Assembly: GCA_015522645.1 (NCBI GenBank)
Contig: WALV01000065.1
Coordinates: 16,075 to 80,074, forward strand
Direction: 5' to 3'
Source: Candidatus Tiamatella sp.
Lineage (GTDB): Archaea; Thermoproteota; Thermoprotei_A; Sulfolobales; Acidilobaceae
Length of the DNA: 64,000 bases
Positions 60,863-64,000 of this stretch are shown here, in pieces. The notes beneath the pieces are model-generated. The model saw only the letters and a program-made list of their open reading frames with translations. It made no database searches and had not been told where the DNA came from. How positions within the stretch are numbered: position 1 is the stretch's first letter; the number at the start of each line of letters is the position of its first letter. Made by a program: the position numbers and the translations under genes.

Positions 60863-63800
60863 CTATAAATTTGCAATCCCTTCCTCGACCATGGCCACGG
60901 CTTTTTCAGCCGTCCATTTCTTTCCCTTGTTCTCCATATCTATAGGTTTTATCTCCTCGTAAACCTCTGCTAAGACAGCTTCCTTCTTAGCCCTACCATC
61001 CTCAACCATCTTCATCTCCTCTTCAACCATCCTCGTCCGTTCCTCTGATACCAGCTTGGAGAAATGATCCATAAGATACTTGTAGACACTGTCCCCTCTC
61101 TTCGTAGCAATTAACTGCCCAGTCTTGGGTATAATATACACGTATCTTCTCTTAACAAGCGTGTCAATAATTTTCGCATACGTACTAGGCCTCCCTATAC
61201 CGCGTTCCTTCATTAACCTGACTACTTCCCCGTCATTGTATAGGGGAACTTTGCTTACCCTGGTTAATTCTATCCTCTCTACATCATATTCTCCTCCATC
61301 GAGATCTATAGGCCTAAACTCAGGATATATGTCCAAGAAACCGAGCTGTATAACCTTGTAGGGATGCTCATCCTCCCTCACTACCGAACCATCCAATAGA
61401 TACCTGTATTTACGGTACACTACTCTAGCAGTCTTCATCTGACTGGCTATGAACCTGCGGAAAATCAGGTCATACAGCCGGTAATGATTCCGAGTTAACT
61501 CTGCGGCTAGCTCAATAAACCCCTCCTCCACCAGGCTTCGCAGTGTTTCCACGTCAATAGGCTTAGTAGGCCTTATAGCTTCGTGGGCCCCGCCCTCGCC
61601 CCAGCTACGAGGCTGGTATACCTCGGGGAGCATGTCTTCACCGTACTTATCCTTTAAGTAATCCCTAGCTACCTCCCTTCCTTTATCACTAATTCTATGG
61701 CTATCAGTTCTGTGGTAGGTTATCAAACCTAGCTCGAAAAGATTCTGGGCTAGCCTCATTATTTGGGGAGCTGTAAGCTTGAGGCGTTTGGAGGCTTCTG
61801 TGATCATTTCATCAGTGGTAAACGGTGGGGGTGGATTGCCCGTTCTCTCCTCCTCCCCTGTGACCTCCACCTTTATCCTATGTTTCCCCTTATCCTTCAG
61901 ATTTACCGCTATAGTCCCCGGGATCTCGTTTTCATAGAGCCGTAACCTGCCTTTTCCACCGGCGAATTCTATGGTGAACCTTGTAGTAATACTGGACTCG
62001 TATTCTTTTGTTCTGGCAACGATCCATCCTAGTGTAGGGGTTTGGACTCTTCCCGCGCTAAGATTCATGTAGAACCTGAATCTCCTGCATATTTTTAGGT
62101 CACTTGTTTCCCTATACTTGGCTTTCTCTCTGTTAGCCTCTTTTTCAAGTTCTTCGCAATACTTGGGCCAGAACTCGTACCAAAGCCTCGGGCTTAATGT
62201 AAAGCCTATCCACCTGTCCTCTATTCTCCTGATAGTCTGAGCATCTACTAGATTCTCATCTATTTCCCTCAATTCATTCAAGGCTTTCAATATGGCTCTC
62301 TTTGTTACTTCATGGAACTCTAGTCTCTTGATTTTCTGGCTGTAAGGTCTAAGTAGGAGGTAGAGGTCCTGGCTAATCTTCTCTCCCTCCGTATCAGGGT
62401 CTGTTCCGAGGAGAACTAGGTCTACCTCCCAAGCAAGTCTCCTTAGATCGCCTATAATCATCAGACTGTTCTTCAAGGTGTCCCTGGAGCCCTCGGCTGG
62501 CGGGCATTCGTTTATTTCCCTCGTTGTCTGTATCCCGCTTCTCATGCACCTTTTAATCGTTGTATAGATGGGAATAAACTGGTTGCTTCCTGTTTTAAGT
62601 ACCCCATGTATATTTTCTTCTACAGTTAAGTCACCTGGATAATCTTCTTTCACTGGCTGATCGATTATCAAGTCATAAACATGCCCGCCGCTGGCTGTTA
62701 TCGTTAGAATATAATCACCTGTTGAAACCTCGTACGCCCGGAGACCGTTCGGCAGCTCTCTCATACTGGGCTTACCGAAGAAGGAAGCAATAGTTCTAGC
62801 CTTGTTAGGGCTTTCAACTATGAGTAGAGCCGTTTTAACGAGATCCTCCTTACTCCCGGTTCTCTTGAGATTGTTAATCCTGCTTCTCTCCTCGTTAAGC
62901 TTCTTTTTAACATCACTCAGATTCAGTGACTCTAGTGGAACCCAATCGGTTTCAACCATGTATTTTATCCTAGATTCAAGCCCCCTGAAGACTCTTGCGT
63001 CATCTACAATTACGACGCTTAACCCTAGTGTTATGCCTCCAGCGTAGAGCCTGCTCGTTCTACCGCTAGCTTGGAGATAAGTGTAAGGGTCGGGCACGAG
63101 TAAGTATAACTCGCCTCCTTCCTCTATGATTCCTATATCCCCCTTCTCCCTCAGCTTCTCCCATATATCTTTAGAGGAGAATGCCTGCCTTAAGAATGCG
63201 AGTGCTCTAATAACTATCCTCTCAATGCTACCAGGTAGTCCTTCATCTCCTTCTATTAATTTCTCTGTTATAATCTGTAGGGAAGCAGGGCTCAGTCTTC
63301 TGATTACTTTCCTGAGAGCTACTAGGTATCTCATGGCTTCTTCCTTCAAGTCTCCCTCTAACACTTCTGCCACGATCCCGAGTAGCCTGGCAATCCTCAA
63401 GGGATGAGGTTCCTCTACTTTAGCCGAGAACTTCAATCTGGGAACTCCGGCGAAAACAGCGTACTTAACCCTCCAAGGCATATCTAAGCCCCGGACGAGG
63501 ACTCCGTAATAGTTAGCGACACCTACTAGAACATCTATCTCTCCCTGCTCGAACTTTTCTAGGAGGGAAATGTTTTTCCTAGAGTAAAAGGCTTCAGCAC
63601 TAATTCCCTCCTGCTTCATTTTCTCCACTAATTCCTCTGCATAAGCTATTCCCTTATCAATGGGGACGAAGACTAATCCACCGTCCCCCAGCGTCTTAAC
63701 TAGCTTGATAACGGTTTCATCATTGTATTCCTCTGGAATGGTGAAGCTGTCAATAATTCTCCTAACCCCGATGTCCCCCCTGCCCCCTACTTCGAACCCT

Positions 63801-64000
63801 AGTAGTATTCTAAAGAGCTTAGCTCTAACACCTCTAGGTCTACCAGTAGCGCTGCTAACTATAAGGCTGGCTGCTTTCCTCCTGTATTTCTCAATGTATT
63901 TTTCAAGGCTCTCAGCCTTCTTTTCTAGCCTAACTATCTCCTCCGGGTCACCGTGACGTGAGGCTAGGAACGCTATCCTCCTTCTAGTGTAGTATAACTC
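60863..64000 (-). CDS. rgy: Reverse gyrase, N-terminus cut by window edge
   Basis: 1045 residues are visible and the frame is open to the window end. Helicase parts include motif III SATGRPRG and motif VI QASGRTSRLYAGG; the topoisomerase IA half has LIVESPNKARTIASFFG, LGTDPDTEGEKISQDL and active-site Tyr in GLITYHRTDSHRISD. The protein adds positive supercoils and is the hallmark of hyperthermophiles. Roughly 170 to 200 N-terminal residues (first zinc finger, Walker A) lie beyond 64000. The second zinc finger near KRCMRSGIQ and ECPPAEGS has only one Cys in each half. Confidence 0.97.
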   Translation of the reverse strand, partial: ELYYTRRRIAFLASRHGDPEEIVRLEKKAESLEKYIEKYRRKAASLIVSSATGRPRGVRAKLFRILLGFEVGGRGDIGVRRIIDSFTIPEEYNDETVIKLVKTLGDGGLVFVPIDKGIAYAEELVEKMKQEGISAEAFYSRKNISLLEKFEQGEIDVLVGVANYYGVLVRGLDMPWRVKYAVFAGVPRLKFSAKVEEPHPLRIARLLGIVAEVLEGDLKEEAMRYLVALRKVIRRLSPASLQIITEKLIEGDEGLPGSIERIVIRALAFLRQAFSSKDIWEKLREKGDIGIIEEGGELYLLVPDPYTYLQASGRTSRLYAGGITLGLSVVIVDDARVFRGLESRIKYMVETDWVPLESLNLSDVKKKLNEERSRINNLKRTGSKEDLVKTALLIVESPNKARTIASFFGKPSMRELPNGLRAYEVSTGDYILTITASGGHVYDLIIDQPVKEDYPGDLTVEENIHGVLKTGSNQFIPIYTTIKRCMRSGIQTTREINECPPAEGSRDTLKNSLMIIGDLRRLAWEVDLVLLGTDPDTEGEKISQDLYLLLRPYSQKIKRLEFHEVTKRAILKALNELREIDENLVDAQTIRRIEDRWIGFTLSPRLWYEFWPKYCEELEKEANREKAKYRETSDLKICRRFRFYMNLSAGRVQTPTLGWIVARTKEYESSITTRFTIEFAGGKGRLRLYENEIPGTIAVNLKDKGKHRIKVEVTGEEERTGNPPPPFTTDEMITEASKRLKLTAPQIMRLAQNLFELGLITYHRTDSHRISDKGREVARDYLKDKYGEDMLPEVYQPRSWGEGGAHEAIRPTKPIDVETLRSLVEEGFIELAAELTRNHYRLYDLIFRRFIASQMKTARVVYRKYRYLLDGSVVREDEHPYKVIQLGFLDIYPEFRPIDLDGGEYDVERIELTRVSKVPLYNDGEVVRLMKERGIGRPSTYAKIIDTLVKRRYVYIIPKTGQLIATKRGDSVYKYLMDHFSKLVSEERTRMVEEEMKMVEDGRAKKEAVLAEVYEEIKPIDMENKGKKWTAEKAVAMVEEGIANL

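Noticed and set aside
1..64000. CRISPR arrays, insertion sequences, integrase genes, rRNA genes or replication origin
   Set aside because: No regularly spaced repeats, transposase or integrase-like proteins, rRNA sequence or Orc1/Cdc6 gene were seen.

Overview
The window comes from a hyperthermophilic crenarchaeon, most likely a member of the Desulfurococcales (Desulfurococcus or Thermosphaera relatives). The evidence is: a reverse gyrase; archaeal PCNA, RpoP, aIF1 and tRNA-splicing endonuclease; a class I lysyl-tRNA synthetase; archaeal lipid genes (UbiA-type prenyltransferase, geranylgeranyl reductase, polyprenyl diphosphate synthase); a DUF2258 protein; A-type ATP synthase subunits; and four-subunit ferredoxin oxidoreductase genes. 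Base composition is moderately AT-rich and codons favour AGA/AGG and ATA. The genus is an inference. Genes are packed tightly on both strands, many share 4-bp stop/start overlaps, and about half appear to start with TTG behind a GGTG-type Shine-Dalgarno sequence placed 6 to 8 nt upstream.

Layout. 1-4.4 kb: partial PCNA gene, then a divergent thiamine-type ABC importer (binding protein, fused permease, ATPase). 4.4-9.4 kb: 5-formyltetrahydrofolate cyclo-ligase with a UbiA lipid prenyltransferase, class I LysRS with a cobalamin adenosyltransferase, and geranylgeranyl reductase. 9.4-15.7 kb: PH-domain membrane protein, HD phosphohydrolase, GGPP synthase, threonine dehydratase, aIF1, a short RpoP gene and agmatinase. 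15.8-21.8 kb: GlyRS, three crenarchaeal proteins of unknown or loosely assigned function, EndA, an RG-rich/Cys-rich protein, UbiX and a macrodomain protein, and a small winged-helix protein. 21.8-28.9 kb: DHH phosphoesterase, thiolase, tandem hotdog thioesterase, translin, TrmB-like regulator, UMP kinase and a metallo-beta-lactamase-fold protein. 29-31.7 kb: tRNA-His(GTG) with a structured leader, membrane protein, BtpA-like protein and a second MBL paralogue. 31.7-39.9 kb: surface proteins, ThrRS without an editing domain, an ABC-2 export operon with a tethered beta-propeller and a winged-helix regulator, a JAMM protease and a phosphoesterase. 40-48.6 kb: a decayed gene, AzgA-type purine permease, radical-SAM enzyme, a second ABC-2 exporter, acylaminoacyl peptidase and a GltD-like flavoprotein. 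48.6-55.3 kb: Obg/DRG-type GTPase, DUF2258, Sir2, A-ATPase H-like and C subunits, ASCH-domain protein, B12-type radical SAM protein and a ribbon-helix-helix regulator. 55.4-64 kb: TrmB-like regulator with a small partner, divergent porGDAB, a degenerate nitrilase-fold protein and the C-terminal 1045 residues of reverse gyrase.

How the genes work together. The metabolic theme is peptide or amino-acid fermentation: acylaminoacyl peptidase, threonine dehydratase and 2-oxoacid:ferredoxin oxidoreductase produce acyl-CoA and reduced ferredoxin, with thiolase and thioesterase acting on CoA esters. UbiA, GGR and GGPP synthase serve archaeal ether-lipid synthesis.

The most unusual observations are the tRNA-His leader, which can form a three-stem fold or pair with the tRNA 5' half; a TrmB-like regulator gene whose only start at the proper distance from a strong Shine-Dalgarno is AUA; a multiply disrupted gene at 40.05-40.5 kb; two apparent pseudoenzymes (an MBL protein without its bridging Asp and a nitrilase-fold protein without Cys and Glu); and an ABC-2 export operon that encodes a membrane-tethered beta-propeller.
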